The position numbers and the translations under genes are program-made. From positions 28,153-92,152 of the forward strand of contig NZ_BDBN01000035.1 of NCBI RefSeq assembly GCF_001613005.1: 64,000 nucleotides of DNA, read 5' to 3'. The notes beneath the pieces were generated by a model. The model saw only the letters and a program-made list of their open reading frames with translations, was not told the origin of the DNA and made no database searches. Of this stretch, positions 1-12,000 are shown one piece after another. The DNA is from Nocardia nova NBRC 15556 (GTDB lineage Bacteria; Actinomycetota; Actinomycetes; Mycobacteriales; Mycobacteriaceae). Position 1 is the first letter of the stretch, and every line of letters begins with the position of its first letter.

Positions 1-3000
1 TCAGTGTTTGCCCGGCGGTGTCGCTGTCCGGGTCGATGACCCAGCTGTCGTCGAGCGCATCGGGGGTGACCTGCCGCATCTGCGCGTGCAACAGCAACTT
101 GGTCAACTTGTCGAGTGTGTCGAGATCGCGAGCCGTCCGGTCGGCCGGGAAGCCCATTTCACGGAATCGGCGAAGGCTCTCATACTTCGACGCAATCACC
201 GTACGCCAGTCGCTCGGAGTCAATTCGTCGTACGGGTGCGGAAGGTTGCGGGCGCCTGGGAGGTTGAGTCTTTCGGCCAGTACGTCCCGCAGGTTGGTGA
301 GTGTCAACACCGCCTCGGCATTGTCGGCTGGTGTGTTGTACCAGGCGCTCGCTTCGATTCGGGCGAGGTTGTCGATCACGTCCTGGTACCACTCGGCTCG
401 GTTGCGCCTATCGTATGCCGCTTTCGACGTGAGTGTTCGTTCCCGGACCGCCTCGAGCTCCGCACGCGGAGTGTAGTGCTTGCGCCACTCGATCTTTTCG
501 TTCACGACTGTGGCGTAGTGAAGGCTGAATCCCCCTGGCGGTAGTGCGTCCTGGTACGCGTTCCCGTTGTCGATCGGCCGAACGATGAAACCGAGCTGGA
601 GTCGCCAGTTCTTGCTCCCGCGCTCGTGTCTGTCCCAGGGGCGGACGAGCGTATCGCCCCGACCGAGCCGCTGCCCGGTCGGAGTGTGGAAGAAATCTCG
701 CCAAGCGTCTTCGAAATCCCCGAATATATCGCTCGCGTCGAATCCGGGCACATACTCGATCAGCAACACCAGTTCGCTGCCGCCAGGCAAAATTTCATCC
801 GCGCCCAGTACCTCGGCAGCCCGCGAGCCGGCGTCCGCGAGGGTGATGGCCGCCAGCTTCTCGGCGTCACGCTGATCGATATCGCGTACCTTCTTCTCGA
901 TGTGACGAAATCCGTTGCGGTAGTGAACAATGCACACCCCCGCGGACATCGTCGCATCTCCGGTATCGCCTTTCAGGTGCTCGCGAGCGATCTCACCCGA
1001 GACAAGGGCCTCTGCGTATTTCTCGGCGAACGTCCTTTCGTCGGCCAGGTCCTTACGCCACCAGACGTAGTCGCGGTCGCGGTAGTAGTACGCGGTGCGC
1101 TCCGGGTCCGGATGTGCTCCGGATATCGTTTCCACGACGAGGCGTCCCTGGTCGTCGATACGAACGTGCCAGTACTCGATCGACACGCCGTTTTTCGGAG
1201 CCTGTCGGCGGAACCCAGGCACCTGCAGGTCCAGCAGCGCACGTTGATCGCGCAGTGGCGATGCGACGATCACTCGGCCGTCCGAGGTGTATCCGATCGC
1301 CTCCACGATCTGCCCGTCGTCATCGATGAACGGGCTCACTCCGGCAGCTGCGAACAGCTCCGGTACGGCCATGATCGCGAGCGCTGTGCGAACCTCGTCC
1401 AGGTATGTTTTCGCGGCTTCGAGATGCCGCGGCAGCGAGCGGACGCGCTCATCCAGTTCGGAAATCGCGTCTTGATGGTCGAGCAGCTCGGTCAACGCGT
1501 CGTCGGCTACGAGCCGGCGTAGAACCGATTCGAATCGCCGGCGCTGTCGAATCCGCAGCGCTCGGACCGTGCGCGCGATTGCCTCGGGGTCGCGCTGCCG
1601 CAGCTTCGTCTCATCCAGGCCGAGCGCCTGCGCCGGTTGCAGCGCATAGGTGACCACGTCCTCGGCGTCCGCCTCAGCAGCACGAAGCGCACGACCGAGA
1701 GCGGGGGAAAGCTCTGTGGGGTCCGGAGTCGAGTCGTCACTGCCGAAGCGGTGCCACACACTCGGGACGTCACCTCGACGTCCCCGTCTGTTCCCCCGAT
1801 CGACGCCCGGATCGACGAATTCGATCTCGCTCCGACCATCGAGTACTCCATCGAGCGAAGGCGGCCTGGCGCCACGGCCGCGACGTTGCGCCGGGGGCAT
1901 CAGTAGCGGATCAGGTTGCGGCACGACCGGATCCCATGGCATGCCGTCGTCCGGGCGGTGGTGATAAGCGTTCGGATCGGGGGCTCGTCTCCGGTTCTTT
2001 TTCCGCGGCAGGTCGAGCGCCTCTTGGGGGGACAGTGGGTTTCCCGAAGAGGCGGGTGCTGCAGCGGGTCGATCACGGCGCCACGGTGTTGTTGCGATCG
2101 GCTCGGACTTCTCCGCAGCAGGTGCGGAGGTTTGCTGGAGTGTGCGTTCGGCGTCGTCAGGTCTGCCGAGGAGTTTGACGGGGTGTGTCCGGTGCCGGAG
2201 GGTCCGAATCGGGTGGAAGGCCGGTACGAGGTTGCCGCCACGGCTGGTCCACATCGGTTGGAGCAGGCGGCCCCGGCCCGTGCCGACAGGTACGGGCCGT
2301 CCGTCCGTGCTGGTCCAGAAGGCGGCGAAAGCGTTGCCGAACTCGTCGTAGGACGCCGTCCATGCGTTCTCACCGTTCTCGTCGCCGCTGATATTCCGCA
2401 CATGCATCTCGTCCGGGTCCTCGACGAGGGTGTCGAATACGAGAATTTCGGTACCGGTTTCACCTTCGACTGCGACTACGTAGTGGATGTGACCATCGAT
2501 GACCACGGCCGCGCTGTCGATGTCGTTGTCCGGATTGCGGATGATTTCGGCGGCCTCGTGGACGGGACTCTTGCCGCCGGTGTCGAACGGGCGGAGTTGG
2601 TTGCCCAGGCTCTCCTCGGTGATCCGCCAGTTGTCGCCGGCGTTCCAGCGCCGATCGGTGTCGTCGGGCTCCGATCCGAGGTCGTAGCCGAGTGCGCGGT
2701 GGATGCGGGCGACCTGAATGGCGCAGTTCCGGATGACCTCGGGGTCGGGCGCGGCCACCGGCTCGGGGGCGCGGCGTTCGGCAATATTCCGGACGACGAA
2801 GCCCGATGCGAGAGCGGTGAGCGCTCCGGCGGATATCCACTGGGCCGGGCCCATACCCAAGTTCAGAAGGCCCGCGCCGACGGCCAATCCGCCCAGTGGA
2901 GAGGCGAGTCTGCCGACCATGGCCTGCACGGAATTCGCTCGGGCATAGACCTCGCCGGGAGTGTTTTGCAGTTTGTATTTTCCTACGGATACATTGCCCG

Positions 3001-6000
3001 CGCCGAGGGTAGCCCAGGCCGCGACCCAGAACGGCGCGACCGTCATCACGTCGTCGGAGAGTGCTTCCGCCAGGCCGACTCCCGCCAGACCGGCGATCTT
3101 GGCCGTGAGTATCGTGTCGATGTCGAGCTTTTCACGAAGCTTCGTCGGAATGCGGCCACCGAGCAGTGTTCCCAGCGGGATCGCGGTGAGAATCGAAAAT
3201 TTCTGCCATTCCGGCATCGGCGCATCCAGGATCCCCATCGAGTAATACGTCCACTCCATGCCCAGGGCGAAATTGGTGAGTCCGTGATTGGTGGCGATAC
3301 GTTGCAGCATGGGTCTTTTGCGAAGTGCTCGAAAGCCCTCGCCGGCCGATTTCATGACCTGGGTACCGAGGTTCTTGCCGGTCGGCATCGGCGTCGTCGC
3401 GGTCTTCGGCATACCCCGCATCGTCCCCAGATTCCAGATTGACGACAGTCCGTTGACCACTGGTGCCAGCAGTGGCGCCGTAGTCGCCACCGCCGGACCG
3501 AATCCCGTGATGATCCGCGGTAGATACGCTTGCATGTTGTTGTAACGGGCGAGCTCCTCGGCGTTTTCCACGCCGAACATCTCACGGAAGACCTTTGCGG
3601 AGGTCTGGTCGTACAGGATCGCCCCGGCCGACATGGCCGCCGTTGCCAGACTCATCGTCAGCGGCATCGCGGGCGCACCGGTTGCGATGGCGGTGGCTTG
3701 GGCTGCCGCAGCCGTGAGTGCCAGGGTCTCGCCCGCCACCATGATCGGCCTCGCCGGTTTGTGCTCGGCGAGAATGCCCGCGAAGATCGGACCGCCCAAA
3801 TACGGAAGGGTACCGACCAGCCCCACCCAGCTCGCGGCTTCCGGTCCGGCGGTGCTGAGCAGGTAGTACGGCATCATCGACTCGGTCAACAGGCTGCCGA
3901 GCGCCGACCCGACCTGACCGGAGCTTCGAAGTGCGATATCCGGCCGATTACGAAGCAACCGCCACAGCGACGATTTCTCCGGTTCCGGCGACTCTTCTGC
4001 TTCCTCGCCCCGGCCGCGCCCGTGTCCACCACCGTCGACATTGACGACGGGCAGCGCAGCCACCTGCCGCCGTGTGCGTAGCCAGCTGGGTTGGACAGAG
4101 CTGCCGCGGTCACCGAACAGGTCGCTGTCCGGATCGGGGATCAGGTGGAAGTCGGGCAGCTGGCGAGCCGGTGTCCCGGCGCGCAGATGTGTGGCGACGG
4201 TGCGGATCGCGCGGATTTCGCGCATCTCGAATGCCGGGAGTCCGGTCTGCGCCGCGGCGGCGGCGCGCCCGCGGGGCAGGCCGTGCACGAACCTCAGGGT
4301 CAGTGCCTGCCGATAGGCGGCGTTGGTGAGCTGCGCGATGGCGGGCTCGAGGGTTTGCGTCGATGTTCGCTGGACCAGCTCCCGGTCCGCGTCCACGCCG
4401 GGGCGAACCTGGGCATCGCCGAGCAGGAGAGCCGAGAGCCGTTGCACCGCACGGTAATAGGTCGCGTAATGATTAGGTCCGTACGCCTCGACCAGCTCTC
4501 GCGTCGGCAACTTCCGCAGCAGCCGCCCTTCGACCGCGGCGCGTTGCTCGGGGCCGAGTTGCGCGAGGCAACGGGTGAACGCATCGAGATCCTGTTCCAG
4601 CGCCTCGAGCACTACCTCGAACGGCTGGTTGCCCGCCCGCTGTTCGAGCAGCCGAGCGAGGCGGAGGAACGCGCCTCGCTGCGCTGTTCGTACCGCCCCC
4701 TCGGTCCGGCCCATGGCTTCCGCAGTGCGTTGGACCGACATCCCCAGTCCGAAACGCAGATCGAGCAGCCGGCGCGGCCCGGGAGCGAGCTCCTCGATCG
4801 CCGCCTGCAACCCCTCCCTGTCCTGGTCGAGCGCATTCCGGACGATCGGCGGTAGGTGCTGCACGGTCCGGCTTCGCCGCAGTGCCGCAGTCAATTCCGC
4901 GGTCGGCACTCCGTGCTCAGCTGCTGCGGATCCGGCGGGTTCGGTCGTTGCCGTCCGGATCGGGCTGTGATGCTGGGATATGAGCTCTCCGGCGTTGAGG
5001 ACGAGCCATTGTTCGATATCCCGGTCTCCGATCCGGCCGATATCGCTGATCGCGCGTCGGCACGCCGCCTCGAATATTTCCTGGGCAGCTTCGGCTGACG
5101 GCGTATGGTGGCGCACCCAAGGGAATACTTTGTGCGCGAACTGTTCCCGGAGCAAGGCGACTGCTCCTCGGGTGTCGCCCCGTGCCAGGTAGTCATCGAT
5201 TCGCGGTCGGACCCGGTCCGCCGGGTTCGGGCGCGCTCCTATGGGTGTGGCGGGCGTGGGGCCGCCCTCGGGTGGGCTGGGGTTCGCGTCGGCGGGGGAC
5301 GCACCGATGACGTTGGCGATGAACGGAACTCGGGCGACCGCCGTCGGCGAATGACGGCGCAGGACGGTCTCGCGCACGGTCCGGGCATATCCCTCGGTTT
5401 CCGGATGGTCGCGACTCTGGAGGTAGTGGCCGAAGTCGTAGTCTCCGCTCAGCAACTCGTGCACTGCCGATACGAACCGCCAGTGCGCATCGTCCGTGGG
5501 AACGGACCTACCTGTGCGGCGGCGCAGCTGCGAGTGCAGGGCACGGTGGAGTATCTCAGGAGCGGCATCGGGCGGAGCGGCCAGCACGTCCGCGACGACC
5601 GACGTGAACCACTGGGCAATACGATTCTCCGGCGAGGATCTCGTGCCCTGGAATCCGTCGCGCAACTGTTCGGCGTGACGCAACTGATACGGCTCGATCC
5701 AGTGGTTCAGGAAGCGGTCGTACACGGGGCGGCAGGCGATCAGCGGAAGCAGGCTGTCGCCCGCGTGCCGCGCTCGGTGGTACGCCGGCGACTGTCGGTC
5801 CAGGGCGCGGCAGCCCGGGTAGTTCGCCCCGAATACCCCGTCCCGCGGGATCGGATCGAAATACCAGAACTCGGCCGGTGACTGATACTTCCTGGTCAGA
5901 TCGCGATCGGCCTGGAGGACCGGCCGCGCCGCCACAGTCGGAAGGTATGCGTACTGCGGAAGTTCGTCCAGCGACAGCTCGCGCTCGACGCGGCCGATGG

Positions 6001-9000
6001 CGCTGGCATGTGCCGCGGTGTCCGGGCCACTCGGCCGGTCCGGCTCGTCTGCCCGCATCGTTTCGAGTTTGTAGATCGCCATCATCTCGCCGGGCGTCCG
6101 GGGCCGCAGTTGTGCGAGCAGCAACCCTCTGCCGCTCGTATTGGGAAGGCCGAGAACGGTTTCGGCTTCGAGGGCGGCGGCGGAGAAAGCAGCGAGCGTA
6201 CTGAGCCGGGGCCCGCGCTCGGCCAGCCAATTCAGTTGCCATTCCCAGTAATCAGGGCTGTCGATCCAGGCGGGGCCATGCGGTTCGCCTGCCGCGATCC
6301 GCATCAGATCATCGATGTAGGCGAAGCTCGGGTCCAAACCGAGTAGTTCCGCTGCGAGCCGGTGGGGTTCGGGTACATACAGGGTCGGCCTGCTGCCGAT
6401 GGGATCTGTCGGCCGCGATCCGATCTCATCCGGCGATCGGACGCTCGGGAGGTCGGGTGATTGCTCGGTGTTACGAGGCTGATCATGTGGCGCGTCGAGA
6501 GCGTCTCGATCCTTGTCGACCGTGATCGCGACCGGCTCGGACCACGGAGTACGCGCATGCGGGTTTACCTGTGGTTCAGCTTCCTCGGCAGCTTCTGTCG
6601 CCCGGCTACGGTCGAGCGCATAGGCCTCGGGTATGTCCGGTCGGTTGTGGAAGAAGACGCCGCCGTGTTGGAGTGAGGTGAGGCGTTGTCGTCGTCTGGG
6701 GGTGGGTTTGTTGTCCATGGCGTCGTCGAGTTGTGCCATGGCGGTGCGGTGTTCGGCGAGGATGGTGTCGGCGATGCGGAGTAGGTGTTGTGTGGCGGCT
6801 TCGGGGTCGGTGGGTTGTTGTTCTCGCTCGGCGCGGGCGTGAGCTTTGGCGGCGAGGTCGCGCGCTAGACGAGGATCGCCGAGTTGGGCCATGAGGTGGT
6901 GGTAGACCCGGCTGTTCTCGGCCGAGTGCGCCGGTTCGTCCGAAATCTCGGTGGGCCGGGCCGGATTCGCTGCGGCGCGCTCCTCGTCGGTTCCTTTCCT
7001 CGCAGCCGCGATTGCTTCGTCATCAACGGGTCCGGCTGAACCTGGACCCGCCGTTGCCTGAGCAGGTTCGGCTCGGGGCGTGCCGGACCATCGGCTGTTC
7101 CAGGGGGTGTGCGCAGTTCGGCCTGCTGATTCAGTTGTGTCGGACGACGGCCGCGCCCCGATGGTGGGTTCGGTCGATGTCATGCCGCGTCGTTCGGCCT
7201 CGGCCGCGGCCAGCTCGCTGATGTTGCGGTGGACTATCACTTCGCCCTCGGTCGGTGTCAGGACGTCGACCTCGGCAGCCACCACCGATTCTGCCTCGGC
7301 CTCGTCCGGCACGAGAGCGCCGTCCTCCTCGCGGATGCCGTACGAACTGAATTGCTCTGCCCACCATGCCCGCAAAGCTCGGACGTCGTCGGAGCCGTAG
7401 CTCTCCTCGAAATGCCGACTGACCACCTCGTGGGCGCTCGGCGCGTCGACGGGCAGGAGCCGGCGCAGTGCATGCGCCAATTCGTGGATGGCCAGGCAGA
7501 AGTACACCCGCGCGAGATCGACTCGCAGCCGTCCGGCAGCCACCTGCCGTATCGCCTCGGCATGCATTCGAACCGGTGCCGTCATCCACAATTCGTTGAA
7601 TTCGATGCCGTCGAAGGAAAATTGGCCGAATACACCGGCATCCTCGGGAATGATCTTGATTTCGGACAAGTCTGCGAGAATCGGGAATCGGGCGATCATG
7701 TGCCGGATGCCCGCAATGAGCTCACCGGCGGTGGCCGCAGTGATGCCGGGGTTGTCGAGACCGATGATGTCGATGCCGTGGTCGGCTCGTAGCGTTGCGG
7801 CCATAGCCGACTTGGCCCGTTGTTCGGCCGGCGTCACAGGGCGGTACTCGGTCGTGAGTTGCGCTCGGTCCCTGTCCTTCAGGGCTTGGCGCTGCGGCGC
7901 GACCTCGGTCAGCAGGTCGTGAAGCACCTGCTCTCCGACGGACGTGTCCCGGGGATCGTGCTCCATGGCCGCGAAGGCTCCCGCCAGCGCGGCCGCTGCA
8001 TCCAATCTGCCTTTCCCGTTGGGCCCGTAGTCGCGGAATTGGCTGTTCGACCAGGCGAATGCCTCACGCGGAGACCACCGTGTCGGCCCTTGATGACTGC
8101 TCTCATGGTGGTCGACAAGCGTCAACTTGGCTTCCCGTTGTGCGGACAGCCGAGTCGCGACATTGAGTGCGTAGCCGAACTCACGTCGGACCAGCCCGAG
8201 GACCGGCTCCTCGACGGCCCCCACTGCCCGCCCGCTGTCGATCAGCGCGGCCCATCCCGAAGCGAAGAGCTCGCGGTCGGTTGCGACGGCCTCGGATACC
8301 GTGATGGACCGCGTGTACGGGTAACTCGTGTCGGTTCCGTCGACGTGGTCGCTCACGGCGAGCGGACGCGTACCCGGGATGGGGCCGAATCCGATCCGCA
8401 GCAGTTGGACGTACGGGTATTTCGTCAACAGTTGGTCTATCGCCCGAGCGAGCTCGCGGGTGACTTCCACTGTGATCCCGGGTAAGTCGAATCCGAACAT
8501 GCGGACCGCGCGTCTGCGCCACAACTCGGCGGCGACCGCGGCGCCGGTCGCGCAGGACTCGAACGGGTCGGCCGCGGTCCGATCGATAGCGCCGGTCGCG
8601 ACCACCGCATCGCGTGCCGCGCGAGCCAAGCGCCGATGTTGCTCACGCAGTTTTTCCGGGTAGCCGGGATCGTCGAACGGCAGTCGCTGTTCCGCGGTGG
8701 CGATGCGCCAATGGCGTTGAAGCCGCCCATTGTGAATTCGGCTACTCAGGTCGTCGACGAAGTCGTCGGTCGAGACATCTGTCCCGGAGTTCACCGCCGC
8801 GAGCACGATCGGCACCGCGCTCTCCGCCAGTCGCACATATTCGGACAGCATGTCGTTCGGAAGATCGTGGAAGTCCGTGGTGGCCCGCGAAATTCGGGTG
8901 CTGCCGTCGTGTGCTTCGATCCAGGCCGAGTCGGTCGTCGTGTCGAGCACGGCGCCGTATCCAGCGTCTTCAGGTGGTTCAGTGGCCGCAACCGCGTACA

Positions 9001-12000
9001 GCCGAGCTGCCGATCCGACGACCAGCGCACGCGGAGGGAGTGTGGGAACGTGGCTGCTCGGCTCTTCGGATCGGGACTCGGAAACGTGTTTCCCCTCCTC
9101 GTCCACCTGGCCGGGCGCTTCTCCGGCATCGCGCCGCACGGAGTTCGCTGTCGATGTGGTCGCCGCGGCCCGGTCGGCCTCCGGCGGTGCGGGTGGGTCG
9201 GATTTCCGGTCGGGGCCTGTGCGCGCGTTGGGTTCGTGGGGGTCGTCCGGGTTTACGGCGGTGACAATTTCGGGAGCGAAGCGGTTGCCCGACAGCTTTC
9301 CGATCCAAGATTCACCGGAGGGCGTCGTGCGAGCGCGACCCGGCCACGATCGCCGAGTCCAAGAGGCAAATCCGTCGCCTTGTGGAGGTGTGGACGAAGG
9401 AGTCGCCGGTTTCTCGGAATCGTCGGGTGATCCGGTGATTTCGTGGGAGGCGTGCCGGATGACGACCTCACTGTCGGCAGGCCGGCTGAGCGGCGTGAGC
9501 ACACCGCCGACGCGGCGGTACTTCGCCGTGTAGGCGAAATCCGCTCTCCGATAGCGGGATCGCCATTCGGTGTAGGGCCTGATGCGGTGGCGTCCGCCGT
9601 CGATGAGGGTGTCGTAGACAAAGACCTTGCCCTCGATCTTGTTGAGCAGGTAGGCGTGGGCGCGATTGCGGCTGCCGTCCTCCTCTACCGTGCCGACAAC
9701 GACGACGACAGTATCGAGCTGAGGGTCGGCGACCAAGTCGTCGTATGCCGAGCGCATCGGGTCGTCGAGTGTGTTGTCGGGGTCGGCCCACAGCAGCCCG
9801 GCGGCGATGCCGCGTTCCAGGCCCATGGCATTGATCGCGCCGTTCGGATCGACCACGGCGGTGTCCAGCCCGAGCATGAGCAGCATGCGCGTGATCCAGG
9901 GGACGCAATCGAGGACTTGAGATGGAAGATCTCCGGTCGCGTTGTGCGAGTCCGGCGGGTGATGGGTCGACGAGTGTGCGTCGTTGTCCTCGAAGTCGGA
10001 CGCGGGGCGGGTCAGGTCGAACCAGGTGACCTGGCGCCACGGCCCGGCCGGTTCGTCGAGGATGCGCACACCGGCCCGGAGGAACGTCGAACCGTCCGGT
10101 GCCGCAACGGATTCCGGAGGCGTAATGGACTTCTCGTCGTCGACGGCAACCACATCGACGCGCACCCGGTCGGCGGTGTTCTCGGCCACCATCGATACCG
10201 GGCCGACGAGTGCGCCCAGCATCAGTCGCAGCGCCGAGAGGATCGAGTCCCGGGCGACGGTTGCGGCGCCCGGCGGCCAGTCGCGGATCTGCGAAAGCAA
10301 CCACTCGCCGGCCTGCGCGAGATCAGTCGCCGATTCCGATGTGCGAGCGGTCGTTCGAAGAGCAATTGTGTTGCCGGGCGTTGCCGCTATCGGCTCCGGG
10401 GCCGGCGGTCGCGCACCGGGGCGATCCTCGGTGGGTACGTCCTCGACCCAAGCGCCACCGGATTCCGCCAGCCACGCTCTCAGCCGCGAGTGCACCGCCG
10501 CCAGTGCCGCGGCGGTCCGCACTCGGTCGCTGCCGAGGCGCACCGATTCCCAGCGCGCGGTCACGCCCGAATCGGCCGTGATGAATTCAACCGTGAAGGT
10601 AGCCGGTTCGCAGCGCGGCACGAGGAGTTCAGCGGTGACCGCGACGCCGTCGACAGAGCGCGTGATTCCGGTGACCTGCACCGCTACCGAGCGTCGGCGG
10701 CCCCAGGGCGCACGAGTGACGAAATAGCCGGAAAGCAGCGGCGCCGAGTTCGTACCCAGTGCTTGCAGCACGGCGGCTGCGGCCGGCGGCGTGCCGCTGT
10801 CGTTCCACAGCGATTCCGTGCGATTTCCGGCCGCCGGGGCGCACCGGGACAGATCGGCCCCCGCAGTGTGGAGTGCGTCCAGAACCTGTGCCTGTCCGCG
10901 GTAGTCGAGGGCGCGGCTCGGCGACATGACCGGCGAGAGGTCGATCGCGGTGATCGCGCCATGGATGCGCCAGTTACCCATCCCGGCGATGTCGCCGAGC
11001 GAACCGCCCTGCGCGAGATACGCCTCGAGCACGTCTGCCTGCCAGCCTGCAGCGGTGATGAACTCGCCGGACGTGGTGAGCAGAAAGCCCTGCGAGCCGA
11101 GGGTGTCGATCGCTGCACCGTCCGCGCGGACCGGACGGCCGCGCCGGTCGATATGCAGTCGTACCAGGTCGAGATCGACGGCACCGAGCCCGGGGACGTA
11201 GCCGGGTAGCGACATCGGGGTGTACTCGGCGCGGCTCGGCGGCGGCGCCTCCTCGCCCGCATCGATGTCGGCGATGATGTTCTCCGGCGGGTTGAACCCT
11301 GCGAAATCGACACCTGAGCGGGCCAGCCAGGGCGCGATTCGATCACGGTGAAAAGATTCGATCGCCGAGCCCACGAATTGGTTGTCGGAACTGTCCTCGC
11401 GCACGTAATAGGCGATGGTGGCATCGCGCCCATGAAGCAGGTGCAGGGATATTTGCCCGGGCGTCGCGTTCCCGCGCAGCGAACCGACCGCCAGTTCCAC
11501 GACCAGACCGGTGTCGGTGGCGTGCCAGTCGGTGATGTCGACCCAGTGATCGGTCGAGGCGCCGGAGAACAGAGTGTCGACCGCCGGATCGCCGTCGAAG
11601 ACGCCGAGTCCCCGGCGCTCGATCAACTGCTCGACAGTGGGTACCCGAGTCTCGGGTATCCACAGATAGCCCGCTGTCCCGTTCCTGACGGTCAGATTCT
11701 CGGCTGGAACTCGATGCGACAGTTCGAACATCGCCTGCGCCGCGAACCGCGCACTCAGTGCCGATCGGGACCCGGCGTTCGCAATGAGGCCGCTGCCGAG
11801 CTCGACCTCGATCCGGCGGCCGTCCACGACCTGCCAGGCGCCGAACGCGAACGGTACCTGTCGTGGGTCCGGGAACGAACTCCACAACAGCCAATGCTTG
11901 GCCGGAGTGGAGCGGATCGTATTGCCGACGAAGAAGAACTGCTCCCAGCCGCCGGAGTTGTATGGGTTACCGTCCTCGTCGCACAACACCCCCTCGGCGT

